Shown: positions 27,432 through 36,206, numbered from the stretch's first letter. The stretch: DNA of 64,000 nucleotides from an uncultured Dysosmobacter sp. (GCA_947625655.1 CANQPD010000004.1:124001-188000); one strand, 5' to 3'. A program made the numbers and translations. Notes: a model not told the origin generated them from the letters alone.

Positions 27432-28802
27432 ATGCTGAGGACCATCAACGAGCTGCTGTGGGGACCGGGGACGCTGGCGCTGCTGCTGGGGACCGGGGTG
27501 TTTTTGACGGTGCGGATGCGGTTTCTGCCCTGGCGGCGGCTGGGTTTCGCCCTGCGCGCCGCCCTGGGGCGGGAGGCCCGGCAGGGCGGGCAAGACGGCG
27601 TCTCCCCCTTCTCCGCCCTGATGACGGCCTTGGCGGCCACCATCGGCACCGGGAACATCGTGGGGGTGGCCACGGCGCTGGTGGCCGGCGGGCCGGGGGC
27701 GCTGGTGTGGATGGAGCTGTCCGCCCTGTTCGGCATGGCCACGATCTTTGCCGAGAGCATGCTGGCGGTAAAGTACCGGCGGCGGGACGCGCGGGGACAG
27801 TGGATGGGCGGCCCCATGTACCTGATGGAAACCGCCTTTGGGCGGCGGGCCGGCGGGGCCATGGGCAGCATGTTCGCCCTCTTCGCCGTGGGGGCCTCCC
27901 TGGGCATCGGCAGCATGACCCAGGCCAACGCCATCACCGGGGCGCTGTCCGACGCCTTCAACCTGCCGGCGGGGCCGGTGGGCCTTGTAACGGCGGGGCT
28001 GGCCCTGGCGGGCATTTCAGGCGGCATCCGCGGCATTTCCAAAATCACCTCTGTGCTGGTGCCGGTCATGGCGGTGCTGTATCTGGGGGCGGGGCTGGCG
28101 GTGATCCTGGGGAACCTGGGGAATCTCCCGGCGGGGCTGGCGCTGATCTTCCGCTCCGCCTTTTCGCCCCGGGCGGCGGCCGGGGGGATGGCCGGGATGT
28201 GGGCCGCCGCCCGGTGGGGCGTGGCCCGGGGCGTCTTTTCCAACGAGGCAGGGCTGGGCTCCGCCGGCATCGCCGCCGCTGCCGCCGAGACCGCCGATCC
28301 CGTGAAGCAGGGCTACATCAGCATGACCGGCGCCTTTTTTGACACCACCGTCATCTGCACCGTGACGGGGCTTGCCATCTGCTGCTCCGGCGTGCTGGGA
28401 AGTGTGGACGCCTCCGGCGCGGCGGTGGACGGCGGGGCGCTGACCATCCTGGCCTTCCGCACGGTGCTGGGGGATCTGGGAGCCCGGTGCATCGCCGTGT
28501 CCATCGTGCTGTTCGCCTTTTCCACCGTTCTGGGGTGGGAGTATCAGGGGGAGACCGCCTTTTCCTATCTCACCCGGGGCCGGGGGCGGCCGGTCTACCG
28601 GCTGGTCTACGTCCTGGCGGCGCTGCTGGGCGGCGGCGCGGAGCTGGAGACGGTGTATCTCTTCTCCGACATCTGCAACGCCCTGATGTGCGTGCCCAAT
28701 CTGGCGTGTCTACTGGCCCTGTCCGGCACCGCCTGCCGGGAAATGCGCCGGGCGGAGCCGGGGCGGCGGCGCGGGGCGGAGGAAATGGTAAACTTTCTGT
28801 GA
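27432..28802 (+). CDS. Sodium:alanine/glycine symporter (AGCS family)
   Basis: A 456-residue membrane protein with about 11 segments. It shows the AGCS family motif ATIGTGNIVGVATA near residue 75, GGPMYLMETAFG, and the cation-binding region FSNEAGLGSAGIAAAAA. It would import alanine or glycine with sodium. ATG at 27432 is chosen because GGGGAGG lies 8 nt upstream. The tail extends a little past the usual end and is Arg-rich. Its stop codon overlaps the first half-site of the operator array that precedes the CobW genes. Confidence 0.93.
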   Translation: MLRTINELLWGPGTLALLLGTGVFLTVRMRFLPWRRLGFALRAALGREARQGGQDGVSPFSALMTALAATIGTGNIVGVATALVAGGPGALVWMELSALFGMATIFAESMLAVKYRRRDARGQWMGGPMYLMETAFGRRAGGAMGSMFALFAVGASLGIGSMTQANAITGALSDAFNLPAGPVGLVTAGLALAGISGGIRGISKITSVLVPVMAVLYLGAGLAVILGNLGNLPAGLALIFRSAFSPRAAAGGMAGMWAAARWGVARGVFSNEAGLGSAGIAAAAAETADPVKQGYISMTGAFFDTTVICTVTGLAICCSGVLGSVDASGAAVDGGALTILAFRTVLGDLGARCIAVSIVLFAFSTVLGWEYQGETAFSYLTRGRGRPVYRLVYVLAALLGGGAELETVYLFSDICNALMCVPNLACLLALSGTACREMRRAEPGRRRGAEEMVNFL

Positions 28803-28829
28803 AAATGTTTGCATTTTCAAGAGAAAATG
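28801..28829. promoter_or_regulatory. Candidate operator array for the CobW-type genes
   Basis: Three half-sites alternate at exact 4-nt spacing: GAAAATG (28801-28807), CATTTTC (28812-28818), GAAAATG (28823-28829). They form two overlapping 7-4-7 palindromes that cover the -35 and most of the spacer of the promoter at 28809-28836. That position would suit repression; a metal-sensing Fur-family protein (for example Zur) is a guess from the genes controlled. Confidence 0.6.
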
Positions 28830-28836
28830 GTATATT
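28809..28836 (+). promoter_or_regulatory. Sigma-A promoter of the CobW-type pair
   Basis: TTGCAT (28809-28814), a 16-bp spacer, and TATATT (28831-28836). The -35 lies inside the operator-like array. Confidence 0.75.
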
Positions 28837-28875
28837 AAAGCTGTTCAGAAATTTTAAAGCAAAGGACTTGATACC

Positions 28876-30060
28876 ATGACAAAAATCGACATCGTCTCCG
28901 GCTTTCTGGGCGCGGGCAAGACGACTCTCATCAAAAAGCTGCTGGCGGAGGCCTTCCCCGGCGAGAAGCTGGTGCTCATCGAGAACGAGTTCGGCGAGAT
29001 CAGCATCGACGGCGGCTTCTTGAAGGAATCCGGCGTGCAGATCAGCGAGATGTCCTCCGGGTGCATCTGCTGCTCCCTGGTGGGCGACTTCAACAAGGCC
29101 CTGAAGGACGTGCAGGCCCAGTTCCAGCCTGACCGCATCCTCATCGAGCCCTCCGGCGTGGGCAAGCTCAGCGACGTCATCGTGGCGGTGGAAAACACCG
29201 TGGCCGATGTGCCGGACATGAAGCTGAACAGCTTCGTCACCGTGGCCGACGCCACCAAGGTGAAGGTCTATATGAAGAACTTCGGCGAGTTCTACAACAA
29301 CCAGATCGAATCCGCCGGCACCATCATCCTCTCCCGGACCCAGAAGCTGAGCCAGGAGAAGCTGGAGGCCGCCGCGGCCATGCTGCGGGAGAAGAACCCC
29401 GACGCCGCCATCCTGACCACCCCCTGGGACCAGCTGGACGGCAAGGTGATCCTCTCCGCCATGGAGAAGGTGTCCCTGGCGGACGAGCTGCTGGCCAAGA
29501 TGCGGGCCGAGCATGAGGCCGAGGAGGCGGAGCACGCCCACCATCACCACGACCATGAGCATGAACATGCGCACCATCATGACCACGATGACGAGGACGA
29601 GCACGAGCATCACCATCATGACCACGGGGAAGAGGAGCACGAGCACCACCATCATCACGATCACGATGAGGATGAGCATGAGCATCACCATCATGACCAC
29701 GATCATGACGGCCATGAGCATCACCACGACCATGACCACGAGTGCGACGACCCCAGCTGCTCCTGCCACCATCACCACCATCACGCCGACGAGGTGTTCA
29801 CCTCCTGGGGCAAAGAGACACCCAAGAACTTCACCCAGGTGGATATCCAGCGCATCCTGACGGCCCTGGACTCCGGCGAATACGGCAGGATCCTGCGGGC
29901 CAAGGGCATCGTGAACGGCACGGACGGCGCGTGGATCGAGTTCGACTATGTGCCCGAGGAGCACGACATCCGCGCCGGACATCCCGACTACACCGGGCGG
30001 CTGTGCGTCATCGGCGCGGAGCTGAAGGAAGACAAGCTGGCGGAGCTGTTCGGCCTGTAA
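28876..30060 (+). CDS. CobW/COG0523-family GTPase with long His-rich metal-binding insert
   Basis: A 394-residue G3E GTPase, the family that delivers metals (zinc, cobalt, others) to client proteins. Walker A is GFLGAGKTT (residues 9-17), and the metal-relay motif GCICC lies near 62-66. Residues about 215-310 are almost entirely His, Asp and Glu with a short Cys-containing stretch, a large metal-buffering insert. A C-terminal CobW_C-like domain follows. The G4 base-recognition motif NKxD is replaced by SRTQ, so nucleotide specificity may be altered. It is followed 25 nt later by a second GTPase of the same superfamily, and its promoter carries an operator-like array. Confidence 0.93.
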   Translation: MTKIDIVSGFLGAGKTTLIKKLLAEAFPGEKLVLIENEFGEISIDGGFLKESGVQISEMSSGCICCSLVGDFNKALKDVQAQFQPDRILIEPSGVGKLSDVIVAVENTVADVPDMKLNSFVTVADATKVKVYMKNFGEFYNNQIESAGTIILSRTQKLSQEKLEAAAAMLREKNPDAAILTTPWDQLDGKVILSAMEKVSLADELLAKMRAEHEAEEAEHAHHHHDHEHEHAHHHDHDDEDEHEHHHHDHGEEEHEHHHHHDHDEDEHEHHHHDHDHDGHEHHHDHDHECDDPSCSCHHHHHHADEVFTSWGKETPKNFTQVDIQRILTALDSGEYGRILRAKGIVNGTDGAWIEFDYVPEEHDIRAGHPDYTGRLCVIGAELKEDKLAELFGL

Positions 30061-30085
30061 GGCGGGAAAGGAAACGGACTTTACC

Positions 30086-31018
30086 ATGGCTGATATTCCT
30101 GTTTATCTGATTGCCGGGTTCCTGGATTCCGGCAAGACCGATTTTATCAACGGCATCCTCCAGGACGGCTTCGCCCGCCAGGACAGGACGCTGCTCATCT
30201 GCTGCGAGGAGGGCGAGCTGGAATACGAGAAGAACGCCCTGGACAACGTGACGGTGGTCACCGTGGAGGATGAGGAGGATCTGAAGTGCTCCCAGCTGAA
30301 GGAGTGGGAGAAGCAGTACAAGCCCAAGCAGGTCCTCATCGAGTACAACGGCATGTGGCAGATGGAGCGCCTTTACAGGGACGTGCTGCCGGCCAACTGG
30401 GTGCTGTACCAGATCATGACCTTTGTGGAGGCCGCCACCTTTGAGGTGTACGCCAAGAACATGGGCCAGCTGATGATGGAGAAGATCACCAACGCGGACA
30501 TGCTGGTGTTCAACCGCTGCACCCCCGAGCTGCGGGACGCCCTGCGCAAGCGCAACCTCAGGATGGTGAACCGCCGGGCGGACATCTATCTGGAGATGAC
30601 CGACGGCACCAGCGAGGATTACAACAACGGCGACGTCTGTCCCTTCGATCTGACCCAGGACGTCATCGACATCCCAGACGACGACTTCGGCGTGTGGTAT
30701 GTGGACGTGATGGATCACCCGGACCGCTGGGCCGGGAAGATGGTCCACATGAAGCTCATCATGTGCCACTCCAAGAAGTACCCCGGCATCCACTGCCCCG
30801 GCCGCTTCGCCATGGTGTGCTGCGAAAACGACGTGCAGTTTTTGGGGCTCATCGCCAAGGGCGTAGGGCTGAACCAGTATGAGAACCGGGACTGGATCGA
30901 GGTCTCCGCCCGGATGGCCGTGGAGAACCACAAGGCCTACAAGGGCAAGGGGCCGGTGATGCATGTCATCTCCATCGGCCCCTGCGAAAAGCCTGCCCAG
31001 GAGATCGTCACCTTCTGA
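30086..31018 (+). CDS. CobW-like GTPase without His-rich region (paired with upstream gene)
   Basis: A 310-residue protein with Walker A GFLDSGKTDF (residues 11-20) and a G3E-like layout, but no CxCC metal motif. The nearest pair is ICCEEGE at about 38. The G4 position reads NRCT rather than NKxD. The C-terminal half (DDDFGVWYVDVMDHPDRWAGKMVHMKLIM) has an OB-like pattern with several Cys and His (MCHSKKYPGIHCPGRFAMVCC) that could bind metal. It likely works with the upstream His-rich GTPase, perhaps as a heteromeric metal chaperone; the partner and metal are unknown. Confidence 0.8.
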   Translation: MADIPVYLIAGFLDSGKTDFINGILQDGFARQDRTLLICCEEGELEYEKNALDNVTVVTVEDEEDLKCSQLKEWEKQYKPKQVLIEYNGMWQMERLYRDVLPANWVLYQIMTFVEAATFEVYAKNMGQLMMEKITNADMLVFNRCTPELRDALRKRNLRMVNRRADIYLEMTDGTSEDYNNGDVCPFDLTQDVIDIPDDDFGVWYVDVMDHPDRWAGKMVHMKLIMCHSKKYPGIHCPGRFAMVCCENDVQFLGLIAKGVGLNQYENRDWIEVSARMAVENHKAYKGKGPVMHVISIGPCEKPAQEIVTF

Positions 31019-31051
31019 CGAATTTCAATACGGCTTGTAGAATCCTGTTGA

Positions 31052-31087
31052 AAAAATCCCCTCCGTTGTCATACGGAGGGGATTTTT
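31052..31087. terminator. Bidirectional terminator
   Basis: A 14-bp stem, AAAAATCCCCTCCG with its complement, around an 8-nt loop. It serves the plus-strand CobW-type pair and the minus-strand XRE gene. Confidence 0.92.
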
Positions 31088-31088
31088 G

Positions 31089-31961
31089 TCATGATATCCT
31101 GGCGGCGGAGCCTTCAACGCCGCCCTTGGGCAGGGGCCGGAGGTCTTTATCCAGCAGTTCCAGACCGCGGGAAACGATATCCGCCGTGTCCGGCAGAAGG
31201 AACACATCCAGCACCTGTCTATTTTGAATAGGGCAGATATAGGTGATGCCGCTGTTCTGGAAGGTGTAATAAGCCGCTTCCGCCGGGAGCCCGCCGCCGC
31301 AGAGGATGATGACCGCCTCCTGCTGCGTCCCGAAATTCCAGCTGCCCAGCGTTCCGTTTTCCAGCCACGGCTTTCCGCCATTGGCCCGCCAGCGGTCCGG
31401 AAACAGCCCGTCCCGGTCATATTCACACATGCACCAGTTTCCCGCTTCATCCATACACAGGGCCGCCAGATAGTCGCCCTTCCGGTCCGTCTCCACGATG
31501 CGGAGGGCGTCGTAGTCAAAGGCCCATTCATCGCTTTCGGAGAAACCGCCCAGATAGGCCGCCGCCTGCTTCTCCAGCGCTGCCCTGTCTGTCTCAGGTA
31601 CTGTGGTGACATAGTGATATGCCGGGAACAGACCCAGCGGCAGCGCCAGGACCAGCAGCGTCGCCAGGACGCCCCGCCAGACCATCCCCGCGTTTTTCCG
31701 CATGGTCTCCACGAGCTGGCTTCCCGCCTCCCGGGGCAGCTCCTCCGCCGTCAGCTCCCGACCGCTCAAAAGCTCGCTGACAGACAGGCCCAGGGCTTCC
31801 GCCAGGGGCTCCAGGCTGTCGATGGCGGGCATGCCCCGTCCCGTCTCCCAGCGGCTCACCGCCTTGTCCGTCACATGGAGCCGCTCCGCCAGCTCCGCCT
31901 GGCTGAGCTCCAGGGCCCTCCGGCGGGCGGCGATGAGCTGTCCGGTGGTCTTCGCGTCCAA
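31089..31961 (-). CDS. XRE-family regulator with membrane anchor and external domain
   Basis: A 290-residue protein. Residues 1-65 are a helix-turn-helix domain (LSQAELAERLHVTDKAVSRWETGRGMPAIDSLEPLAEALG). One membrane segment follows (VWRGVLATLLVLALPLGLFPAY, about 92-113), then an external domain of about 175 residues with several Cys residues. The layout suggests a one-component sensor that binds DNA from the membrane. The start is TTG at 31961 with AAGGAGAT 8 nt upstream. The target genes are not evident; the divergent LTA-synthase-like gene is the nearest candidate. Confidence 0.85.
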   Translation of the reverse strand: MDAKTTGQLIAARRRALELSQAELAERLHVTDKAVSRWETGRGMPAIDSLEPLAEALGLSVSELLSGRELTAEELPREAGSQLVETMRKNAGMVWRGVLATLLVLALPLGLFPAYHYVTTVPETDRAALEKQAAAYLGGFSESDEWAFDYDALRIVETDRKGDYLAALCMDEAGNWCMCEYDRDGLFPDRWRANGGKPWLENGTLGSWNFGTQQEAVIILCGGGLPAEAAYYTFQNSGITYICPIQNRQVLDVFLLPDTADIVSRGLELLDKDLRPLPKGGVEGSAARIS

Positions 31962-32121
31962 ACAATCATCTCCTTTCCGAAGCTTATTTTACCATCCGGC
32001 GGATAAAAAAGCACCCTATGGGCCGTAGAACCGTGGCAAATCGCGCCCCCGCCTTGCTTTTTCCGGCAAAAGCCATATAATAGAAGTACTGCTTTGTTTT
32101 TTCAGAAAGGAATTGTGGCTT

Positions 32122-34053
32122 TTGAAGATTCGTGAACAGCTTCCCAAATACCGGCTGTCCCTGCCGCTGGCGCTGCTGGCGGCGGTGGGGCTTGCCGGGT
32201 GCGTCACATTGCTGGCCCTGTGGTGCCAGCCCAACTCCCTGCGGGCGGTGCTGGCCCAGTTCAGGGCCCAGCCCCTGCTGATCGTGCTGAATGCCATGCC
32301 CATCGGGCTTTTGCTGCTGGCCTGCGCCTGCCTGTTCCGCAACGTGTTCTTCGGTGCGGCGGCGGTGAACTTCGGCGTGTGCGCGCTGTCCATCGCCAAC
32401 CGCATCAAGATCGAGGTGCGGGACGAGCCGGTATTTCCCCGGGACCTCGGCCTTTTGAAAGAGGTGGGCAGCGCCATGGGAAGCTATGACATCCAGTACC
32501 CCGCCGCCGTCATCGCCGCGGTGGTGCTGACCACGCTGGCGCTGGTGGTTTTGGGCATTTTCATTGGGTGTAAACCTCTTTCCCTTGCCCGGTTGAAGCT
32601 CCGCAGCGCGCGCCTGAAAAGCTGGCTCTGCCGCCTGGGCGGCGCCGCCGCCAGCCTTCTGGTGCTGGCCGGGCTGATTTTGACGGTCTATGCCTCCGAC
32701 GGTCTGTACAACTCCTTCCGGGTGTCCAACGCCTACTACATCCCCTCGGTGTTCAACGAGCTGGGATTCCCCTACTGCTTCTGCCACCAGTTCACCACCT
32801 ATCCCATCGACAGGCCGGAGGGCTTCAGCAAAGCGGAGGCCGAGGCCTGGGAGACCGGCGGCCAGAGCGGCCAGGGAAAGGCCGTCAACGTCGTCATGGT
32901 GATGAACGAGGCGTTTTCCGACATCACGGACAACGAGGCCTTTGCCTTTGACGGGAGCAATGACCCCCTGCCCAACCTCCACGCCCTGCGGGAGGACCCC
33001 CACGCCCTCTCCGGCCATGTGGTGGTGCCGGGCTTTGCCGGCGGCACCGCCAACACGGAGTTCGACGTGCTGACGGGGATGCAGACCAACGCCCTGTCCG
33101 CCGCCACCACCTCCGCCTTCCGGGTGGTGAACCGGGATCTGGACAGCCTGTTCCGGGTGTTCGGCGGCGACGGCTATCACACCTCTTTCTTCCACCCCGG
33201 CGACGACTGGTTCTACAACCGGGAAAACGTCTACCGCTGGTTCGGCGCGGAGGAGACGGTATTCGCCGACCAGATGGAGGATCTGGAATACAAGGGCCGC
33301 TGGGTCACCGACGACTATATGGCCGGGATGATCGAGCGGGAATTCGAGGGGACCGCGGCCAGCGGCAAACTGCTGTTCCACTACACCACCACCATCCAGA
33401 ATCACATGTCCTACACCGCCGACAAGTACGGCGAGGGGTATGACTTCCCCGATGTGCCGCTGACGGCGGAGGTATCGGAGCAGGTGGAAACGCTGCTGAA
33501 GGTGTATATCGAGGGCGCCCGGGACGCGGACGCCATGCTGGGCCGCCTGCGGGACTATTTTGCCGCCCGGGAGGAGCCGGTGGTGCTGGTGTTCTTCGGC
33601 GACCATCTGCCCTATCTGGGGGACAATCAGCTGGGGTATCGGGAGCTGGGAATGGCCCAGGATGACGTCTGGGACCGCCTGACCTCCTATTGCACGCCCT
33701 ATGTCATCTGGGCCAACGACGCGGCGGCAGAGACGCTGGACTGGGAGAACACCGTGAACGCCCTGGAGCTGCCGCGGATCACGGAGGCCATCTCCGCCGC
33801 CTTCCTGGGCGCCACGGTGCTGGAGCTGACGGGCCGCGGCGGCGAAAGTCCCTGGTTTGACTTCCTGAACCAACTGCGCCGGGAGGTTCCGGTGGTACAG
33901 AAGGACACCTATCTGCTGAGCGGGAACATGCTGTTTTCCCAGGAGGACCTGGACGCGGATGACAGTGAGCCCGGCCAGGCCCTGCGGGATGCCCTCTTCA
34001 AGTGGCGGAAGTGGAGCTATTACAAGCTGCGGTACAAGGATGTGACGGAATGA
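32122..34053 (+). CDS. LTA synthase-like sulfatase-family phosphotransferase
   Basis: A 643-residue membrane enzyme of the LtaS/phosphoglycerol transferase group. The N-terminal part has about five membrane segments (to about residue 205), followed by an extracellular sulfatase-fold domain. The nucleophile threonine is in GGTANTEFDVLTG (about 310), metal ligands are in VMVMNEAFSDI and FFGDHLPYLGDN (about 490), and NHMSY lies between. Family members transfer glycerol-phosphate to teichoic acids or glycans; the acceptor is unknown here. TTG at 32122 is taken as start, as AGAAAGGA lies 10 nt before it; TTG at 32113 is too close to that site. Confidence 0.88.
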   Translation: MKIREQLPKYRLSLPLALLAAVGLAGCVTLLALWCQPNSLRAVLAQFRAQPLLIVLNAMPIGLLLLACACLFRNVFFGAAAVNFGVCALSIANRIKIEVRDEPVFPRDLGLLKEVGSAMGSYDIQYPAAVIAAVVLTTLALVVLGIFIGCKPLSLARLKLRSARLKSWLCRLGGAAASLLVLAGLILTVYASDGLYNSFRVSNAYYIPSVFNELGFPYCFCHQFTTYPIDRPEGFSKAEAEAWETGGQSGQGKAVNVVMVMNEAFSDITDNEAFAFDGSNDPLPNLHALREDPHALSGHVVVPGFAGGTANTEFDVLTGMQTNALSAATTSAFRVVNRDLDSLFRVFGGDGYHTSFFHPGDDWFYNRENVYRWFGAEETVFADQMEDLEYKGRWVTDDYMAGMIEREFEGTAASGKLLFHYTTTIQNHMSYTADKYGEGYDFPDVPLTAEVSEQVETLLKVYIEGARDADAMLGRLRDYFAAREEPVVLVFFGDHLPYLGDNQLGYRELGMAQDDVWDRLTSYCTPYVIWANDAAAETLDWENTVNALELPRITEAISAAFLGATVLELTGRGGESPWFDFLNQLRREVPVVQKDTYLLSGNMLFSQEDLDADDSEPGQALRDALFKWRKWSYYKLRYKDVTE

Positions 34054-34568
34054 ACGGCCGCAACATGGCCCTTTGCGGCGTACTGACCGCCCTGGCGGTG
34101 GTGGTTTTGCTGCTGGGCGGCGCCATCGGCATCGGCACGTTCGCGGCGCCGGTGCTGGCCATGGCCGTGCTGCTGCCGGTGCTGGAGGAGTGCGGGGCCA
34201 GGGCCGCCGGGACCGCCTATGGGGCGGTAACGGTCCTGGCACTGCTGCTGGTGCCGGACCGGGAGCTGGCGCTGGTGTACGCAGGCTTCGGGTGGTATCC
34301 CATTCTGCGGCCCCGGATCGCCGGGTTTCCCTCCCGTTTGCTGCGGACGGCGGCGCGGCTGGCAATCTGCAATGCTGTCATTTTGGCGCTGTACGGCCTG
34401 CTGCTGCGGATCATGGGCCTGACCGCGGATCTGGCCGGGGCGTCCCGGATCATGAACGCCGCCCTGCTGGTGCTGGGCAACGCGGTGTTTTTGCTGCTGG
34501 ACGCGGCGCTGGCGCGGATGACGCTGCTGTGGCGGCGGAAGCTGCGGAAAAAGGTTTTCCCCTTTTGA
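34050..34568 (+). CDS. Small integral membrane protein
   Basis: A 172-residue protein with about five hydrophobic segments and little else. Its ATG overlaps the stop of the LTA-synthase-like gene (ATGA), so the two are translationally coupled. The GIGTFAAPVLAMAVLLPVLEECG region and the following VPDRELALVYAGFGWYP resemble ECF S-component or YybS-like proteins loosely, but not enough to name it. A role alongside the glycerophosphotransferase in envelope synthesis is an inference from the overlap. Confidence 0.75.
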   Translation: MNGRNMALCGVLTALAVVVLLLGGAIGIGTFAAPVLAMAVLLPVLEECGARAAGTAYGAVTVLALLLVPDRELALVYAGFGWYPILRPRIAGFPSRLLRTAARLAICNAVILALYGLLLRIMGLTADLAGASRIMNAALLVLGNAVFLLLDAALARMTLLWRRKLRKKVFPF

Positions 34569-34588
34569 ATCCTTTGCCATACGCGAAA

Positions 34589-34614
34589 AGCTGACTGATT
34601 TCTTCAGTCAGCTT
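34589..34614 (+). terminator. Hairpin after membrane gene pair
   Basis: AGCTGACTGA/TCAGTCAGCT stem. A near-identical hairpin stands at 34768-34793, before the repeat element's far side and the trmO stop. Confidence 0.7.
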
Positions 34615-34640
34615 CAGCTTGTCGAAAAACCTCTGTTTGG

Positions 34641-34771
34641 GGAAAAAGCGTTCCGTTTCGCAGGGGGAGTACGAGGGGGCGGGAGCCCCCTCGTGTTAAA
34701 TCGAATGCCTGCAAAAAGCCTGCGGGAGCAGGCGTTTGCGCCGCGAAGCGGGAGCTTTTTGGGCTGCGAAG
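34641..34771 (+). repeat. Inverted repeat flanking trmO, copy 1
   Basis: Contains GGGGGCGGGAGCCCCC and TCGAATGCCTGCAAAAAG; its reverse complement recurs at 35648-35741. Copy 1 has an extra ~45 nt (34720-34760) not present in copy 2. Confidence 0.75.
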
Positions 34772-34796
34772 CTGACTGAGATCCTCAGTCAGCTTT
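34768..34796 (-). terminator. Terminator after trmO
   Basis: Stem AAGCTGACTGA/TCAGTCAGCTT overlapping the trmO stop at 34785, with T-rich ends. It is near-identical to the hairpin at 34589-34614. Confidence 0.75.
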
Positions 34797-35477
34797 TTGA
34801 ATGTCCAGGACGGTGAGGGCGGCGCCGTCCACGGAGAATTTGACCTCCAGCCCCGCGAAGGTGAAGCCGTACACCCGCGCCGGATCCTGCTGGTAATGGG
34901 GGCGGGGGTCCTGGGCCAGCACCCCCCGCAGGGCCGCCAGCCGTTCTGCCGGGATCCGGAGAAGCATATCCTGGGGAATGACCACCTCCAGCGTCTCCCC
35001 GGCGGGGACGGCGGCAAAGCCCCCCAGGGCCTCCGGGCGGCAGTCCGCATAGGGAATGTAGGGCTTGATATCCAGAATGGGCGTCCCGTCCACCAGATCC
35101 GCCCCCCGGACACGCAGCACCGGCCCGTGCTCCGCCGTCCGCTCGATCCCCGCCAGCCGCACGGCGGACAGGGCGATGGGATTGGGCCGGAAAGGAGACC
35201 GGGTGGCAAACACCCCCATCCGCCGGTTTCCCCCCAGCCTGGGCGGACGCACGGTGGGCGACCAATCCTCCCGCGCCGCCCGGTCAAAGACCCACACCAG
35301 CCACAGGTGGGAGAAATCCTCCAGCCCCCGCAGGGCGGCGGGATCCCGGTACGGCGGCTCGAAAATCACCGTGGCCTCCAGCTCGTCCACCAGGCCGCTC
35401 TGCCGGGGCACGCCGAATTTCGTGGCAAAATCACTGCGGATCCGGGCAATGGCTTTCATGGAAAATTCCTGCTGCAT
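34785..35477 (-). CDS. trmO: tRNA (t6A37)-N6-methyltransferase TrmO
   Basis: Methylates t6A37 in tRNA-Thr(GGU) using SAM, improving decoding of ACY codons. At 230 residues it shows the TrmO beta-barrel motifs FGVPRQSGL, FSHLWLVWVFD, FATRSPFRPNPIALS and DGTPILDIKPYIPY. The C-terminal extension carries YGFTFAGLEVKF. Two ATG codons are possible (35477 and 35459); the first has GAGGGTG 6 nt upstream. The gene stands alone between inverted copies of one repeat, an unusual setting. Confidence 0.95.
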   Translation of the reverse strand: MQQEFSMKAIARIRSDFATKFGVPRQSGLVDELEATVIFEPPYRDPAALRGLEDFSHLWLVWVFDRAAREDWSPTVRPPRLGGNRRMGVFATRSPFRPNPIALSAVRLAGIERTAEHGPVLRVRGADLVDGTPILDIKPYIPYADCRPEALGGFAAVPAGETLEVVIPQDMLLRIPAERLAALRGVLAQDPRPHYQQDPARVYGFTFAGLEVKFSVDGAALTVLDIQKAD

Positions 35478-35831
35478 GGGATCACCCTCGCTTTTCCTGT
35501 TTTCCCTCTATTATACAGGAACCCCATAAAAAAGGAAACCCGAAGGGAATAAAAACACGGGACCCCGGCATCTGCCGGGGGTCCCGTCAGGCTGTTGAAA
35601 AAGTCCGCCGGACTTTTTCAACAGCCTGAACAATGCCTCGCTTTTTTGTCTGCTTCGCAGCCCTTTTGCAGGCATTCGATTCAACACGAGGGGGCTCCCG
35701 CCCCCTCGTACTCCCCCCCTGCGAAGCGAAACGCTTTTCCTCCAAGCTGGGGAGGCAGCAGTCAGACAGGACCCCGGCATCTGCCGGAGTCCCGTCTGAC
35801 AAAGGGTATCTCAGGAACGCGGCGCGGGGCC
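35478..35831. repeat. Repeat-rich intergenic region after trmO start
   Basis: Contains two GACCCCGGCATCTGCCGGGG-type hairpins (about 35560-35590 and 35776-35803, direct repeats), a palindrome of about 40 bp at 35589-35629 (CAGGCTGTTGAAAAAGTCC with its complement), and repeat copy 2 at 35648-35741. No gene is evident. Confidence 0.7.
35648..35741 (-). repeat. Inverted repeat flanking trmO, copy 2
   Basis: Reverse-complement partner of copy 1 at 34641-34771; shares GCATTCGAT, CACGAGGGGGC and GCGAAGCG blocks. Confidence 0.75.
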
Positions 35832-36206
35832 TTAGAGCATGCCGTCCGCCGTGCCGCGGGCGCGGCTGGCCGTGCCGGACTTGGTTTGATCGCCGGTGAT
35901 GGCGTCGCCCACATCCTCGATGCCGTCGGCCACGTCATTTACGCCGTCGGTGACCGCGTCGCCCATGTCCTCCATCACGGAGCCGGTGCCGTTGGAGGCG
36001 TCGTTGCCGGCGCCATTGGCGGGATCACTGCCGTTGGCGGCGCCCTGTTCGGTCCCTGTGCCGCTCTGGTCCCCGGCGGTGCCGCCGCTGTCGGTGACGG
36101 CGCTGCCGTTCTGATTGGTCTCCTGCTGCTTGTCATCCCGGCCGCAGGCGGTCAGGGAACATACCAGCAGCAGGGAGGCCAGCAAGAGCGTCAGACTTCT
36201 TTTCAC
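35832..36206 (-). CDS. Small secreted lipoprotein
   Basis: A 124-residue protein starting with GTG (36206; AAGGAGG 7 nt upstream). A clear signal peptide (MKRSLTLLLASLLLVCSLTAC) ends in the lipobox LTAC with Cys21 as the lipidation site. The rest is low-complexity Asp/Gly/Asn/Thr-rich, including tandem VMEDMGDAVTDGVNDVADGIEDV. No family is recognisable. It probably serves as an envelope spacer or stress lipoprotein; function is unknown. Confidence 0.85.
   Translation of the reverse strand: MKRSLTLLLASLLLVCSLTACGRDDKQQETNQNGSAVTDSGGTAGDQSGTGTEQGAANGSDPANGAGNDASNGTGSVMEDMGDAVTDGVNDVADGIEDVGDAITGDQTKSGTASRARGTADGML

Noticed and set aside
29520-29800. Possible tandem repeat or CRISPR-like array in the CobW gene
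   Set aside because: It is the His/Asp/Glu-coding low-complexity insert; units are irregular and in frame, with no spacers.
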